A stretch of DNA of 64,000 nt from Oceanicola sp. (GTDB lineage Bacteria > Pseudomonadota > Alphaproteobacteria > Rhodobacterales > Rhodobacteraceae). A program made the position numbers and the translations under genes. Where the stretch lies: assembly GCA_017792405.1 (NCBI GenBank), contig CP051231.1, forward strand, positions 1,094,011 through 1,158,010, read 5' to 3'. This document shows, piece by piece, positions 25,779 through 35,224 of the stretch; positions within the stretch are counted from its first letter, which is position 1; every line of letters begins with the position of its first letter. A model generated the notes under the pieces. The model had not been told where the DNA came from. It saw only the letters and a list, made by a program, of their open reading frames with translations, and searched no databases.

Positions 25779-26270
25779 TTACTCGGCAGCTACATCCGCC
25801 TTGGAGCCGGGCTTGTCGCCGTGGGTCGCGGGGCCGAGGGCTGGGGCCTTGCCTTCGCGGGCGCGGGCCGAGAGGGCGGCGGCCACGTCACGGGCGGCGG
25901 CGACGGCATCGCGCTTTTCGGGCTGCGGCTCGGGCTGCTCCTCGGCGGTCTCGGGCTCTTCCACGGCGTCCGGTGCGGGCTCGTCTTCAGGTGCGGCGAG
26001 CAGGGCGGTCACCTCTTCGTCGCTCACGGCCTCGGCGGCCAGTGTGCGGCGGAAGACCAGCATGTGCTGAAAGGTGGTCTGGCGACCGGTGAGGCCGACG
26101 CGCTCTTGGCAGGGCAGGGTATCGGTGCGCTGATACTCCCAGCCTGCGGCGCCCATCTCGTTCATCAGGTCCTGAAGCGCCACGGCAAAGCGGCCCGAGG
26201 TGCCCTTTGCGCCCTTGGCCTTCTTGCCCTTTTCCGGTGCGGGCACCACCCGGTATTCGTATCGCGGCAT
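25779..26270 (-). CDS. DUF4177 domain protein
   Basis: The 163 residues start at ATG 26270 (MPRYEYRVVPAP). The first half is the DUF4177 domain: YEYRVVPAP, LQDLMNEMGAAGWEYQRTDTLP and TFQHMLVFRR. The second half is an acidic, Pro/Glu/Ala-rich region likely to be disordered. Function is unknown. Upstream lies an 11-bp-phased TGCA array (26413-26450), about 140-180 bp before the start. Confidence 0.8.
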   Translation of the reverse strand: MPRYEYRVVPAPEKGKKAKGAKGTSGRFAVALQDLMNEMGAAGWEYQRTDTLPCQERVGLTGRQTTFQHMLVFRRTLAAEAVSDEEVTALLAAPEDEPAPDAVEEPETAEEQPEPQPEKRDAVAAARDVAAALSARAREGKAPALGPATHGDKPGSKADVAAE

Positions 26271-26412
26271 TTCTGCCCCCCAATTCAAAGCACGGCCCCC
26301 AGCCTAGCGCGGGCGGGGCGGCCTGTCCAAAGCACGGCGGCAAAACCGTGCCAATTCAAGGATTCTGTGGCGCTTTTGCCTAACCCTTCGTCAACCTTTG
26401 GCAGCATCCGTA

Positions 26413-26450
26413 TGCATGGAATGTGCATCGGATGTGCATGGGGTGTGCAT
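26413..26450. repeat. Four TGCAT boxes at 11-bp spacing
   Basis: TGCAT begins at 26413, 26424, 26435 and 26446, a strict 11-bp period. On the minus strand each unit reads ATGCACAnnnn and matches the array at 55886-55922, including an identical GATGCACATTCCATGC. The spacing of about one helical turn puts the boxes on one DNA face, as expected for cooperative protein binding. It lies between gatB and the DUF4177 gene. Confidence 0.7.
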
Positions 26451-26488
26451 ATCAATTTTTGCTATAGGCCCGCCGCAATCGACGGATG

Positions 26489-28000
26489 CTATAGCCCCAG
26501 CTTGGCGGAAACCAGCTCGTTCACCGCCTTCGGATTGGCCTTGCCGCCGGTCGCCTTCATCACCTGACCCACGAACCAGCCCGCCAGCTTGGGGTTGGCC
26601 TTGGCCTTCTCGACCTGACCCGGATTGGCGGCGATCACTTCGTCCACGGCGGCCTCGATGGCGCCCGTATCGGTGACCTGCTTCATGCCCTCGGTCTCGA
26701 CGATCTCCTCGGGCTCGCGGCCGGAGGTATAGCAGATCTCGAAGACATCCTTGGCGATCTTGCCGCTGATGGCGTCCGACTTGATGAGGTCGATGATCTG
26801 GCCGATTTGGGCGGGGGAGACGGGGCTTTCACCCAGCTCCTTCTCGTCCTTCTTCAGGCGGCCATAGAGCTCGTTAATGATCCAGTTTGCGGCCAGCTTG
26901 CCATCGCGGCCCTTGGCGGCTTCCTCAAAGAAATCAGCGGCTTCCACCTCGGCGGTGAGTACGGAGGCGTCATAGTCGGAGAGGCCGAAATCACCGATGA
27001 ACCGCGCCTTCTTGGCGTCGGGCAGTTCGGGCAGCGAGGCTTTGATGTCATCGACCCAGCCCTGCTCGATCTCCAACGGCAGCAAGTCGGGGTCGGGGAA
27101 GTAGCGGTAATCATGCGCCTCTTCCTTGGAGCGCATCGAGCGGGTCTCGCCCTTGTCGGCATCGTAGAGGCGGGTCTCCTGATCGATGGTGCCGCCGTCT
27201 TCCAGAATGGCGATCTGCCGCTTGGCCTCGTAGTCGATGGCCTGCTGGATGAAGCGCATGGAGTTCATGTTCTTGATCTCGCAGCGCGTGCCGAGATGCG
27301 AAAAGTCCTGCGTTTCCTGATACTTCTCATACTGCCCCGGCTTGCAGACCGACACGTTCACATCGGCCCGCAGGTTGCCGTTTTGCATGTTGCCATCACA
27401 GGTGCCGAGGTAGCGCAGAATCTGGCGCAGCTTGGCGATATAAGCGGCGGCCTCTTCGGGGCCGCGAATGTCGGGGCGCGAGACGATCTCCATCAGCGCG
27501 ACGCCGGTGCGGTTGAGGTCGACGAAGCTCATCGCTGGGTCCATGTCGTGGATCGACTTGCCTGCGTCCTGCTCCAGATGGATGCGCTCGATCCGGACCT
27601 TGCGGGCCACGCCTTCGCCCATCTCCACCAGCACCTCACCCTCGCCGACGATAGGGTGGTAGAGCTGCGAAATCTGGTAACCCTGCGGAAGGTCGGGATA
27701 AAAATAGTTCTTCCGGTCGAAGGCGGAGTTGAGGTTGATCTCGGCCTTCAGCCCGAGGCCGGTCTTGACCGCCAGCGCCACGCAGCCCTCGTTGATCACT
27801 GGCAGCATGCCGGGCATGCCCGCATCCACGAAGGCGACGTTGGAGTTGGGCTCGGCGCCGAACTGCGTGCTCGCGCCGGAGAAGAGCTTGGCCTTCGAGC
27901 TGACCTGCGCGTGCACCTCCATCCCGATCACCAGCTCCCAGTCGCCGGTCGCGCCGGAGAGGGTCTTGGGCTTGGGGGCGGTATAGGAGAGGTCGAGCAT
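26489..28000 (-). CDS. gatB: Aspartyl/glutamyl-tRNA(Asn/Gln) amidotransferase subunit B
   Basis: GatB binds misacylated Glu-tRNA(Gln) or Asp-tRNA(Asn), activates the acyl group with ATP and amidates it using ammonia from GatA. The 503 residues match the family: [37 protein letters not shown], the metal/ATP region NCMQNG-like [14 protein letters not shown], and a C-terminal YqeY-like domain ending in [15 protein letters not shown]. gatA and gatC are not adjacent. Confidence 0.97.
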   Translation of the reverse strand: MLDLSYTAPKPKTLSGATGDWELVIGMEVHAQVSSKAKLFSGASTQFGAEPNSNVAFVDAGMPGMLPVINEGCVALAVKTGLGLKAEINLNSAFDRKNYFYPDLPQGYQISQLYHPIVGEGEVLVEMGEGVARKVRIERIHLEQDAGKSIHDMDPAMSFVDLNRTGVALMEIVSRPDIRGPEEAAAYIAKLRQILRYLGTCDGNMQNGNLRADVNVSVCKPGQYEKYQETQDFSHLGTRCEIKNMNSMRFIQQAIDYEAKRQIAILEDGGTIDQETRLYDADKGETRSMRSKEEAHDYRYFPDPDLLPLEIEQGWVDDIKASLPELPDAKKARFIGDFGLSDYDASVLTAEVEAADFFEEAAKGRDGKLAANWIINELYGRLKKDEKELGESPVSPAQIGQIIDLIKSDAISGKIAKDVFEICYTSGREPEEIVETEGMKQVTDTGAIEAAVDEVIAANPGQVEKAKANPKLAGWFVGQVMKATGGKANPKAVNELVSAKLGL

Positions 28001-28182
28001 GAGGGACTCCGCGGCTGTTTCCCGCCCTTCTAGGCCCTTGTGCAGAAGGGGGCAAGGCGGTGGGTTTACCGGCGCTTAGCCGCCGCGTGGCAGACTGGGG
28101 GCGCAGGCGCGGCGGGTGATCGAACTGTGTTATAGAGGGCGCTGATCGGAGGGGTTTCGCCGCCACCGTTTCCCGATCGGCG

Positions 28183-28198
28183 TTAATCAGCCGTTAAC
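28183..28198 (+). promoter_or_regulatory. CtrA-like binding site upstream of the transglycosylase-like gene
   Basis: TTAA at 28183-28186, a 7-base spacer and TTAAC at 28194-28198 match the full CtrA consensus. It ends 52 bp before the ATG at 28251, a position suited to controlling that promoter. Confidence 0.5.
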
Positions 28199-28250
28199 CG
28201 ACGTTAGGAGCACTTGCTAAACCTTTGCTATTGCGGCCAGATATTGCCCG

Positions 28251-28982
28251 ATGACGGGGGTTTTACAATGTCTTGCGGCTGCGGTCGCTCTGGCGCTGCT
28301 GGCCCAGCAGGCGCAGGCCGATGTGGATGTGCCGGCGCTGCGGCCTTTGCCGCGCATGTCGGCCATGGGCGGGGTGCTGCCCGAGGGCATGACCGCTGCT
28401 GTGCCGCAAGTCACCCGGCAGCGGCCCAAGGCACGCCCCCGGAGCCTGCCGCGCACCCGGTGGGAGAGCGTGCCCGGCAGCACCATCTGGACCCGCGCGG
28501 CGATTTCGGCGCTCAAGGCCCACGGCCGGCCGTTGCTGGAGTTCGTGCCGCGCGACATTGAGCAATTCTGCCCCAGCTACGCCAGCCAGCCCGTTGAAAA
28601 GCGGGCGGAATTCTGGGTCGGCTTCCTCTCGGCGCTGGCCAAGCACGAGAGCACCTATCGCCCCCGTGCGGTGGGCGGCGGCGGGCGCTGGCATGGGCTG
28701 TTGCAGATCACCCCCTCCACCGCGCGGCTCTACGGCTGTCGCGCCAGCACCGGCGCGGCGCTGCTGCATGGGCCGACAAACCTGAGCTGCGCGATCCGGA
28801 TCATGGCCAAGACGGTGCGGCGCGATGGCGTGTTGGGTGCCTCCGGCAAGGGCGGGGTGGCGGCGGACTGGGGGCCGATGGTCTACCGGAAAAAGCGTGC
28901 GGATATCGCGGCTTACACCAAGGTGCAAAGCTACTGCCGCCCGCTCTCCAACATGCGCCCCAAGCCGCGCCCGAAAACCTGA
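28251..28982 (+). CDS. Exported lytic-transglycosylase-like protein (SLT domain)
   Basis: This encodes 243 residues: a signal peptide ending near AQA-DV, a Pro/Arg-rich segment, then an SLT-like lysozyme fold. The probable catalytic Glu is in LAKHESTYRP, followed by the family pattern HGLLQITPSTARLYGC. Such enzymes cleave the glycan strands of peptidoglycan. Four cysteines in the catalytic part may form disulfides. A CtrA-like box upstream suggests cell-cycle or motility-linked expression. Confidence 0.82.
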   Translation: MTGVLQCLAAAVALALLAQQAQADVDVPALRPLPRMSAMGGVLPEGMTAAVPQVTRQRPKARPRSLPRTRWESVPGSTIWTRAAISALKAHGRPLLEFVPRDIEQFCPSYASQPVEKRAEFWVGFLSALAKHESTYRPRAVGGGGRWHGLLQITPSTARLYGCRASTGAALLHGPTNLSCAIRIMAKTVRRDGVLGASGKGGVAADWGPMVYRKKRADIAAYTKVQSYCRPLSNMRPKPRPKT

Positions 28983-28997
28983 AGGCTCAGCCGCAGC

Positions 28998-31541
28998 TCA
29001 CCCTAGGATCCGGCCCACCATCTCGCCGGTGTTCTCTGAAAGCTCCTCCAGCGCCGCGATCCGCTCCAGTTCGGCGCGGATCATCTGCTGACGGTCGGCA
29101 TCGTAGCGTGCCCATGTCTCGAAACCGGTGGTCATCCGCGCCGTAGTTTGCGGGTTCACCGGATCGAGCCGGATCAGCCAGTCGGCATAGAGCCGGTAGG
29201 CCGCGCCATCGGCGCGGTGAAAGCCCGCCGGATTGGCCTGCATCGCGCCCAGCACGGAGCGGAAGCGGTTGGGGTTTTTCCAATCGAAATCAGCGTGTTC
29301 GGTCAGGGCCTTCGCGGTCTCGGCCATCGTCTCGGCGGGGGCCTGCACCACCTGCAGCATGAACCATTTGTCCATCACCAGCCTGTCGTGGTGCCACTTG
29401 TCGTAGAAGGTTTGCAGCGCTTCGGCGCCCTCTCCGTGGCGGACCAGAACGGCGAGGGCGGAGAGCTCCTCGGTCATGTTGTCGGCAGCCGCGAACAGCG
29501 CCTTGGCCCGGGCGCAGCCGTCGCGGCGCGACAGCAGGCCAAGGCAGGCGGAGCGCAGGCTGCGCTTGCCCGCGGCCTCGGCATCGGGCGTGTAGGGCGC
29601 GGGGGTTTCCATTTGCTCATAAAGGCTTGCGAGAGTGGGCTCCATCTCGGTTGCCATCGCCTCCAGCAACGTCTCGCGGGCGGCATGAATCGCCGCCGGG
29701 TCGGGCACATGGCCGCTATCGAAAAGCGTTTGCGCAAGGTCGTCTTCGGAGGGCAGCCCGAGCATCAGCGCCCGGTAGGCCGGCTCGAGGCTGTCATCGG
29801 CGACAAGCCGGTGCAGGCCCGAGAGCAGATCGGGCGAGGGCGGGGCGCCCTTGGTGATCATCGCGGTGAGCACCTCCTTGCCCAGCACGCGGCCCGCCTC
29901 CCAACGGTTGAACGGGTCGGTGTCATGGGCGAGCAGGAAGGCGCGGGTGGCGCTGTCGAGCGGGCGGTCGAGCACCACCGGGGCGGAAAAGCCGCGCAGG
30001 ATGGAGGCGACGGGTTTGGCTGAAAGACCATTGAAGTCAAAGCTTTGCTCGGCTTCGTTCATTTCCAGAACGGTGGTTGGCACGACCTCGTCGCCGTTGG
30101 GGCCGATGAGGCCCACGGCGATGGGGATGACCTGCGGCGCCTTGGTCGGCTGGCCCGGGGTTGGCTTGGTTTCCTGTTTGAAATCAAGGGTGAGCGTGCC
30201 GTCTTTGAAGCTCTCCGACACGCTGAGGCGCGGGGTGCCAGCCTGAGAGTACCAGCGGGAGAACTGCGAAAGGTCGCGGCCCGTGGCGTCCTCGAACACC
30301 TTGAGCCAATCCTCGATGGTCGCCGCATCGCCGTCGTGCCGCTCGAAGTAGAGATCGAGCGCCTTCTTGTAGCCCTCGTCGCCCACCAGATGCTTGAGCA
30401 TATGGATCACCTCGGCGCCCTTTTCGTAGACGGTCGCGGTGTAGAAGTTGTTGATCTCGATGTATTCTTCCGGGCGCACCGGATGCGCCAGCGGCCCCTG
30501 ATCCTCGCGGAACTGGCGGGCGCGAAGCTGCATGACCTCGGTGATCCGCTTCACCGCCGCGCCGCGCATGTCGGAGCTGAACTGCTGGTCGCGGAACACC
30601 GTCAGCCCCTCCTTAAGGCAGAGCTGAAACCAGTCGCGGCAGGTGATCCGGTTGCCGGTCCAGTTGTGGAAGTATTCATGGGCGATGATGCCCTCGATCA
30701 GGTCGTAATCGCCATCTGTCGCGGTCTCGGGAGAGGCCAGAACATACTTTGAATTGAAGATGTTAAGCCCCTTGTTCTCCATCGCGCCCATGTTGAAGTC
30801 ATCCACGGCGACGATGTTGAACACGTCGAGGTCATACTCCCGGCCATAGACCTCCTCATCCCACTTCATCGAACGGATGAGCGCGTCCATCGCGTATTCG
30901 GCGCGCGGCTCGTCACCGGGTCGGACATAGATGTTAAGGTCCACCGCGCGGCCGGACATGGTTTTGAAATCGCTTGAAAAAGCGCGCAGGTCGCCCGCTA
31001 CGAGGGCAAAGAGATAGGCGGGTTTGGGCCAGGGGTCGTCCCATTCGCCATCGCCCACGGGGTTCCCGTTGGAGAGCTTCACCGGCATGTCGCTGTCGAT
31101 GTGGACCCGGAAGGGGGCCATCACATCGGGGCGATCGGGGTAGTAGGTGATCTTGCGGAAGCCCTCGGCCTCGCATTGGGTGCAATACATGCCGCCTGAC
31201 ACGTAGAGCCCGTCGAGCGAGGTGTTGGTCGTCGGGTCGATCTGCACCTCGGCCTCCCAGGTGAAGGCGCCCTCGGGCACCGGGCAGGTGAGACCCTTGG
31301 GGGTGAGCGCAGGCTCCACCGCGGCGCCGTCGATCTGCGCCGAGATCAGCTTAAGCTCCTTGCCGTGCAGGAAAATTTCGCGCGCGGGGGAGGCCGTAGC
31401 AGGGTTGGGTGCAAAGCGGATTTTCGAGCGCACCCGCGTGTCCGGCCCGGCGAGGGTGAACCAGAGTTCGACGTGCTCCACCACGAATGGAAAGGGCGTG
31501 TACTCGGCAAGGCGAACGGGCTGGGGGGCGGCGTCTTTCAT
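28998..31541 (-). CDS. pepN: Aminopeptidase N (M1 family, PepN type)
   Basis: This zinc aminopeptidase of peptide turnover acts in the cytoplasm. The 847 residues contain the exopeptidase motif GAMEN (252-256), the zinc-binding HEYFH (288-292) and the third ligand Glu311 in KEGLTVF. A C-terminal helical DUF3458 domain completes the PepN architecture. It is convergent with the transglycosylase-like gene, separated by only 15 bp. Confidence 0.96.
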   Translation of the reverse strand: MKDAAPQPVRLAEYTPFPFVVEHVELWFTLAGPDTRVRSKIRFAPNPATASPAREIFLHGKELKLISAQIDGAAVEPALTPKGLTCPVPEGAFTWEAEVQIDPTTNTSLDGLYVSGGMYCTQCEAEGFRKITYYPDRPDVMAPFRVHIDSDMPVKLSNGNPVGDGEWDDPWPKPAYLFALVAGDLRAFSSDFKTMSGRAVDLNIYVRPGDEPRAEYAMDALIRSMKWDEEVYGREYDLDVFNIVAVDDFNMGAMENKGLNIFNSKYVLASPETATDGDYDLIEGIIAHEYFHNWTGNRITCRDWFQLCLKEGLTVFRDQQFSSDMRGAAVKRITEVMQLRARQFREDQGPLAHPVRPEEYIEINNFYTATVYEKGAEVIHMLKHLVGDEGYKKALDLYFERHDGDAATIEDWLKVFEDATGRDLSQFSRWYSQAGTPRLSVSESFKDGTLTLDFKQETKPTPGQPTKAPQVIPIAVGLIGPNGDEVVPTTVLEMNEAEQSFDFNGLSAKPVASILRGFSAPVVLDRPLDSATRAFLLAHDTDPFNRWEAGRVLGKEVLTAMITKGAPPSPDLLSGLHRLVADDSLEPAYRALMLGLPSEDDLAQTLFDSGHVPDPAAIHAARETLLEAMATEMEPTLASLYEQMETPAPYTPDAEAAGKRSLRSACLGLLSRRDGCARAKALFAAADNMTEELSALAVLVRHGEGAEALQTFYDKWHHDRLVMDKWFMLQVVQAPAETMAETAKALTEHADFDWKNPNRFRSVLGAMQANPAGFHRADGAAYRLYADWLIRLDPVNPQTTARMTTGFETWARYDADRQQMIRAELERIAALEELSENTGEMVGRILG

Positions 31542-31684
31542 GGGGCTCCTCGGGGCGGATGGGCGAATTGAACCAAATCGGCTTGCCGGACGTTAGGCCT
31601 CTGAAGCGGGCTCAGCAACCGGTGAAACCCGAGCCCTAGGGCGCCTCCAAGGAGGCGCCAGCCAGCAACGTGAGAGGAGACGAC

Positions 31685-31873
31685 ATGTCGGCCCCCGAGA
31701 CCAACATCGATAAGCAGACCAAGCGCCATTCCGCCCCGCTTATGGGCATCGCCCTTGCCGTGGGCGCAGGCATTCTGGCCATTGCCGCATGGCTCACATG
31801 GTCTGCCGATGAGGGCAACACGCCGCGCGACGCGACCCCCGAAGGCGGCGTGATTGCCCCCGAGGGCAACTGA
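31685..31873 (+). CDS. Small single-span membrane protein
   Basis: This encodes 62 residues: a polar N-terminus (MSAPETNIDKQTKRHS), one membrane helix (about 19-43) and a short acidic/Gly-Pro tail. GAGAGGAGA lies upstream of the ATG and is a strong ribosome site. No family was recognised. It stands alone between pepN (divergent) and malate synthase (same strand, 122 bp away). Confidence 0.65.
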   Translation: MSAPETNIDKQTKRHSAPLMGIALAVGAGILAIAAWLTWSADEGNTPRDATPEGGVIAPEGN

Positions 31874-31995
31874 GGCAAAACCCCGACCTCCCGCTCTCAA
31901 ATCCGGCCCGGGCCAGATTGCGACACCCTCGCATTTGGCCTAGGCTGTTCTCTGCGGCCCCCGAGAGCCGCAGATTTGAGAACAGGGACAATTAG

Positions 31996-34173
31996 ATGAC
32001 CGACCGCATCGAGAAAGCCGGGCTGCAATGGGATGCAGGCCTGGCCGCTTTCGTCGAGAATGAAATTCTGCCCGGCACCGGTGTCGAGGCCGATGTGGTT
32101 TGGGAGAACGTGGCCAAGCTGGTGAAGGTGTTTGGCCCGCGCAATGCTGAGCTGCTCGCCAAGCGGCAGGAATTGCAGGAAAAGATCGACGCTTGGCATG
32201 TGGCCAACCGCGGCGCCCCGGATATGGACGCCTATCAGAAGATGCTGGGCGAGGTCGGCTATCTGGTGGAGGAGCCGGAGGAAGTTGCCGTTGAGCCGGA
32301 GGGGATCGACCCCGAGATCAGCTCTGTTTGCGGCCCGCAGCTTGTGGTGCCGATCACCAATGCCCGCTTTGCCCTGAACGCCGCCAATGCCCGCTGGGGC
32401 TCGCTCTATGATGCGCTTTACGGCACCAATGCGCTTGGCTCGCTGCCCGGAAAGGGCGGCTATGACGCCGAGCGCGGCAAAGAGGTGGTGGCCTGGGCCA
32501 AGGCCCACCTCGACAAGGTGCTGCCGCTGAAGAAGGGCTCTTGGGCCGAGGTCAGCACGATGGCGCCGGGCGGGCAGGGCAAGCTGATGGTGATCGCCGG
32601 AAAGCACTCCACCGAGCTGGCCGACCCGGACCAATACGCGGGCTGCAACCGCGACGAGAAAGGCAAGATCACCGATGTGTATTTCCGGGCCAACGGGTTG
32701 CACATCGTCATGTTCATCGACCGCTCCGACCCGATCGGCAGCGCGGATCCGGCTGGTATCGCTGACATTTTCCTCGAGGCGGCTGTTTCGACCATCATGG
32801 ATATGGAAGATTCGGTGGCCGTGGTGGATGCCGAGGACAAGGTGCAGGCCTATCGCAACTGGCTCGGCCTGATGAAAGGCGATCTGACCGCGCCGGTGGG
32901 CAGCGGCGACAATGCCTATATCCGCGAGCTGAACCCCGACTTGGGGTTCGAGAGCAAGGAGGGCCGGCCTGCGCTGCTCAAGGGCCGGGCGCTGATGCTG
33001 GTGCGCAATGTCGACCTGCTGATGTACACCGATGCTGTGCTGGACGAAGAGGGCAACCGGGTACCCGAGGGGCTGCTCGATGCCTTCATCACCCCGCTCT
33101 GCGCGCTGCACGACATCATCGGCGGAGAAGACAAGGAGCGCCCGCGCAACTCGCCAAAAGGCTCGATCTACATCGTGAAGCCCAAGATGCACGGGCCGGA
33201 GGAGGTGGAGTTTGTTTGCAAGACCTTTGAGGTGGTCGAGCTGATCCTCGGGCTGCGGCCCAACACCATCAAGATCGGGATCATGGATGAGGAGCGCCGC
33301 ACCTCGGCCAACCTCAAGGCCTGTGTCGCCGCGGCCGAGAAGCGGCTGGCCTTCATCAACACCGGCTTCCTTGATCGGACGGGCGATGAGATTCATACCT
33401 CCATCGAAGCCGGGCCGATGGTGCCCAAGGGCCGGATGAAGGCGGCGACATGGCTCGATGCCTACGAAAACCGCAACGTCGACATCGCCCTGCAATGCGG
33501 GCTGAAGGGCCGCGCGCAGATCGGCAAGGGCATGTGGGCGCTGACCGATGACATGGCCGGCATGCTGGAGCAGAAGAAGGGCCACCTGATGATGGGCGGC
33601 ACCACGGCTTGGGTGCCATCGCCCACCGCCGCTGTGCTCCACGCCACGCATTACCACGAGACCGATGTGTTTGCCCGGCTCTACGAGATCAACGAAGAGG
33701 CCAAGGGGCAGCTGCGCAACGGGCTGGATGAGTTGCTGACGATCCCGCTGCAGGAGGGCGAGTTGCCGGTCGAGGAGATCCAGACCGAGCTGGAGAACAA
33801 CTGCCAGAGCCTTCTGGGTTACGTTGTGCGCTGGGTCGATCAGGGGGTGGGCTGCTCCAAGGTGCCCGATGTGCATGACGTGCCGCTGATGGAAGACCGC
33901 GCGACCCTGCGCATCTCCGCACAGGCGCTGGCCAACTGGCTGCTGCACGAGGTGGTGAGCCAAGAACAGGTGCTGGAGGCGCTGAAGAAGATGGCCGCCG
34001 TTGTCGATGGCCAGAACGCGGGTGACCCGGCTTACAAGCCGATGGCGCCGGGGTTTGACGGCGTGGCTTTTCAGGCCGCTTGCGACCTTGTGTTCAAGGG
34101 CCGTGACGAGCCTTCGGGCTACACCCAGAACATCCTTCAGGCCCGCCGGATCGAGGCCAAGGCGCAGGGCTAA
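31996..34173 (+). CDS. glcB: Malate synthase G
   Basis: This enzyme condenses glyoxylate with acetyl-CoA to malate in the glyoxylate bypass. The 725 residues match isoform G. Catalytic regions are visible: PRNSPKGSIYIVKPKMHGP, the magnesium-site GIMDEERRTSANL and NTGFLDRTGDEIH, and the C-terminal catalytic Asp region VPDVHDVPLMEDRATLRIS. No isocitrate lyase is nearby. Use on C2 compounds or fatty acids is expected. Confidence 0.97.
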   Translation: MTDRIEKAGLQWDAGLAAFVENEILPGTGVEADVVWENVAKLVKVFGPRNAELLAKRQELQEKIDAWHVANRGAPDMDAYQKMLGEVGYLVEEPEEVAVEPEGIDPEISSVCGPQLVVPITNARFALNAANARWGSLYDALYGTNALGSLPGKGGYDAERGKEVVAWAKAHLDKVLPLKKGSWAEVSTMAPGGQGKLMVIAGKHSTELADPDQYAGCNRDEKGKITDVYFRANGLHIVMFIDRSDPIGSADPAGIADIFLEAAVSTIMDMEDSVAVVDAEDKVQAYRNWLGLMKGDLTAPVGSGDNAYIRELNPDLGFESKEGRPALLKGRALMLVRNVDLLMYTDAVLDEEGNRVPEGLLDAFITPLCALHDIIGGEDKERPRNSPKGSIYIVKPKMHGPEEVEFVCKTFEVVELILGLRPNTIKIGIMDEERRTSANLKACVAAAEKRLAFINTGFLDRTGDEIHTSIEAGPMVPKGRMKAATWLDAYENRNVDIALQCGLKGRAQIGKGMWALTDDMAGMLEQKKGHLMMGGTTAWVPSPTAAVLHATHYHETDVFARLYEINEEAKGQLRNGLDELLTIPLQEGELPVEEIQTELENNCQSLLGYVVRWVDQGVGCSKVPDVHDVPLMEDRATLRISAQALANWLLHEVVSQEQVLEALKKMAAVVDGQNAGDPAYKPMAPGFDGVAFQAACDLVFKGRDEPSGYTQNILQARRIEAKAQG

Positions 34174-34180
34174 CCCCAAG

Positions 34181-34210
34181 AAAAAAGGGCGCAGGATTGC
34201 TCCTGCGCCC
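34181..34210 (-). terminator. Terminator for the exported repeat protein gene
   Basis: A perfect 10-bp stem (34187-34196 with 34201-34210) has an ATTGC-side loop of four bases and, on the minus strand, runs into six T residues. It lies 25 bp beyond the stop at 34235 and also separates it from the convergent glcB. Confidence 0.85.
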
Positions 34211-34234
34211 CACCGGGAGAACCGGGGTGCCGGC

Positions 34235-34615
34235 TTAGTTGCCAGCCGGGTTTTCGAGGATGAAGGCGCGGCGGGCCTGATCGCCATCATCGAGGCTTGC
34301 CAGCTCGATCAGCTGAGCGGTGGAGTAGACGCCGGGGGCCACGCCCACGGAACCGGCCAGTTTGTCGGAGGCGCTGGAGCCGCCGATGATCGACTTGGAC
34401 GACACTTCAGCGCCGGTGCCCTCGGGGTTGTCGAGGATGTGCTTGCGCTGGGCGTTCTCGCCGTCGTTCAGGGATTTCAGCTCGATCAGCTGCTCGATGG
34501 AGTAGACGCCCGGCTCAACGCCGACCGAACGGGCCAGGGAGGCGTTGTCGGCAAAGGCGGGGGCGGTGATCGCAGCGGCGGCCAGAGCGAGAATCGAAGT
34601 TTTGGCGAAGGTCAT
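34235..34615 (-). CDS. Exported protein with two copies of a novel short domain
   Basis: This encodes 126 residues: a signal peptide ending near AFA-DN, then two tandem repeats of about 40 residues. Each repeat reads roughly SVGVxPGVYSxxQLIEL, xSLxDGxxAxR, xxILxNPxG. The repeats are about 60% alike and joined by a Ser/Gly-rich linker. The ATG at 34615 begins the signal peptide. I do not recognise the domain; it may be a Rhodobacteraceae periplasmic module. Confidence 0.75.
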   Translation of the reverse strand: MTFAKTSILALAAAAITAPAFADNASLARSVGVEPGVYSIEQLIELKSLNDGENAQRKHILDNPEGTGAEVSSKSIIGGSSASDKLAGSVGVAPGVYSTAQLIELASLDDGDQARRAFILENPAGN

Positions 34616-35224
34616 GATGATGTCTCCTTGGTATATCATGTAGTGTTTGCCCGTTTCGGGCGGTTTGGTTGTGGCCCCTTGCGGAGCGTTTCGACTGTGT
34701 CCGGCGGCGGCGCTGTCATCCCGAGAGCGCTGTTGTCCGCTGGTCGTGGTCAACAAATGGGCCGGGCAAGCCGCTGGAAAAATGGCAAAAACTGCGTCCC
34801 CCTCTGTGCAGATCTGCGCATCACGAAAACCGGAGCGGGGCTTGCCGGGCGGGGCGGCGTTGCCATGCGTGCGGGCGTTCAGAAAAATACGGCTATGTCC
34901 TGTGACATGGGCGGAGCGGCGAGTGACGTTGTGTCAACTGCCGGGCGGGCGCGGCGGAATCCCGTCACGCGCGCTCACGGCGGCGTGTGCGCGGTTGTTT
35001 CAGCCCGGTCTCTGCGGCGTGAGCAATTGCGCGCTTTGCGTCGCGGCGCCGTGGGGAATGTTGCAGGGATTTTGCGCCCGGGGGCCGCGGGCAGGGCCGA
35101 AACCTGCCGCGCGCCTGCGCAGAGGGGCGCGCGAGTGCTGTGCGGATGTGCAGCGCAAACCTCGCTTTAAGCTCCGGTCGTGCAAAGCTATATTCACGCC
35201 AAGGAATATGGCAGGATCACGCTC
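34616..35224. other. 609-bp stretch without a recognisable gene
   Basis: Open frames cross this region on both strands, but their translations are rich in Arg, Cys and Gly with no domain, signal peptide or good start. The left part should contain the promoter of the exported repeat protein and the right part that of the amidotransferase gene. I see no RNA gene or clear repeat. Confidence 0.5.

Noticed and set aside
31897..34290. A 797-codon open frame opposite malate synthase.
   Set aside because: Its composition mirrors the third-position GC bias of glcB; no motif or start supports it.
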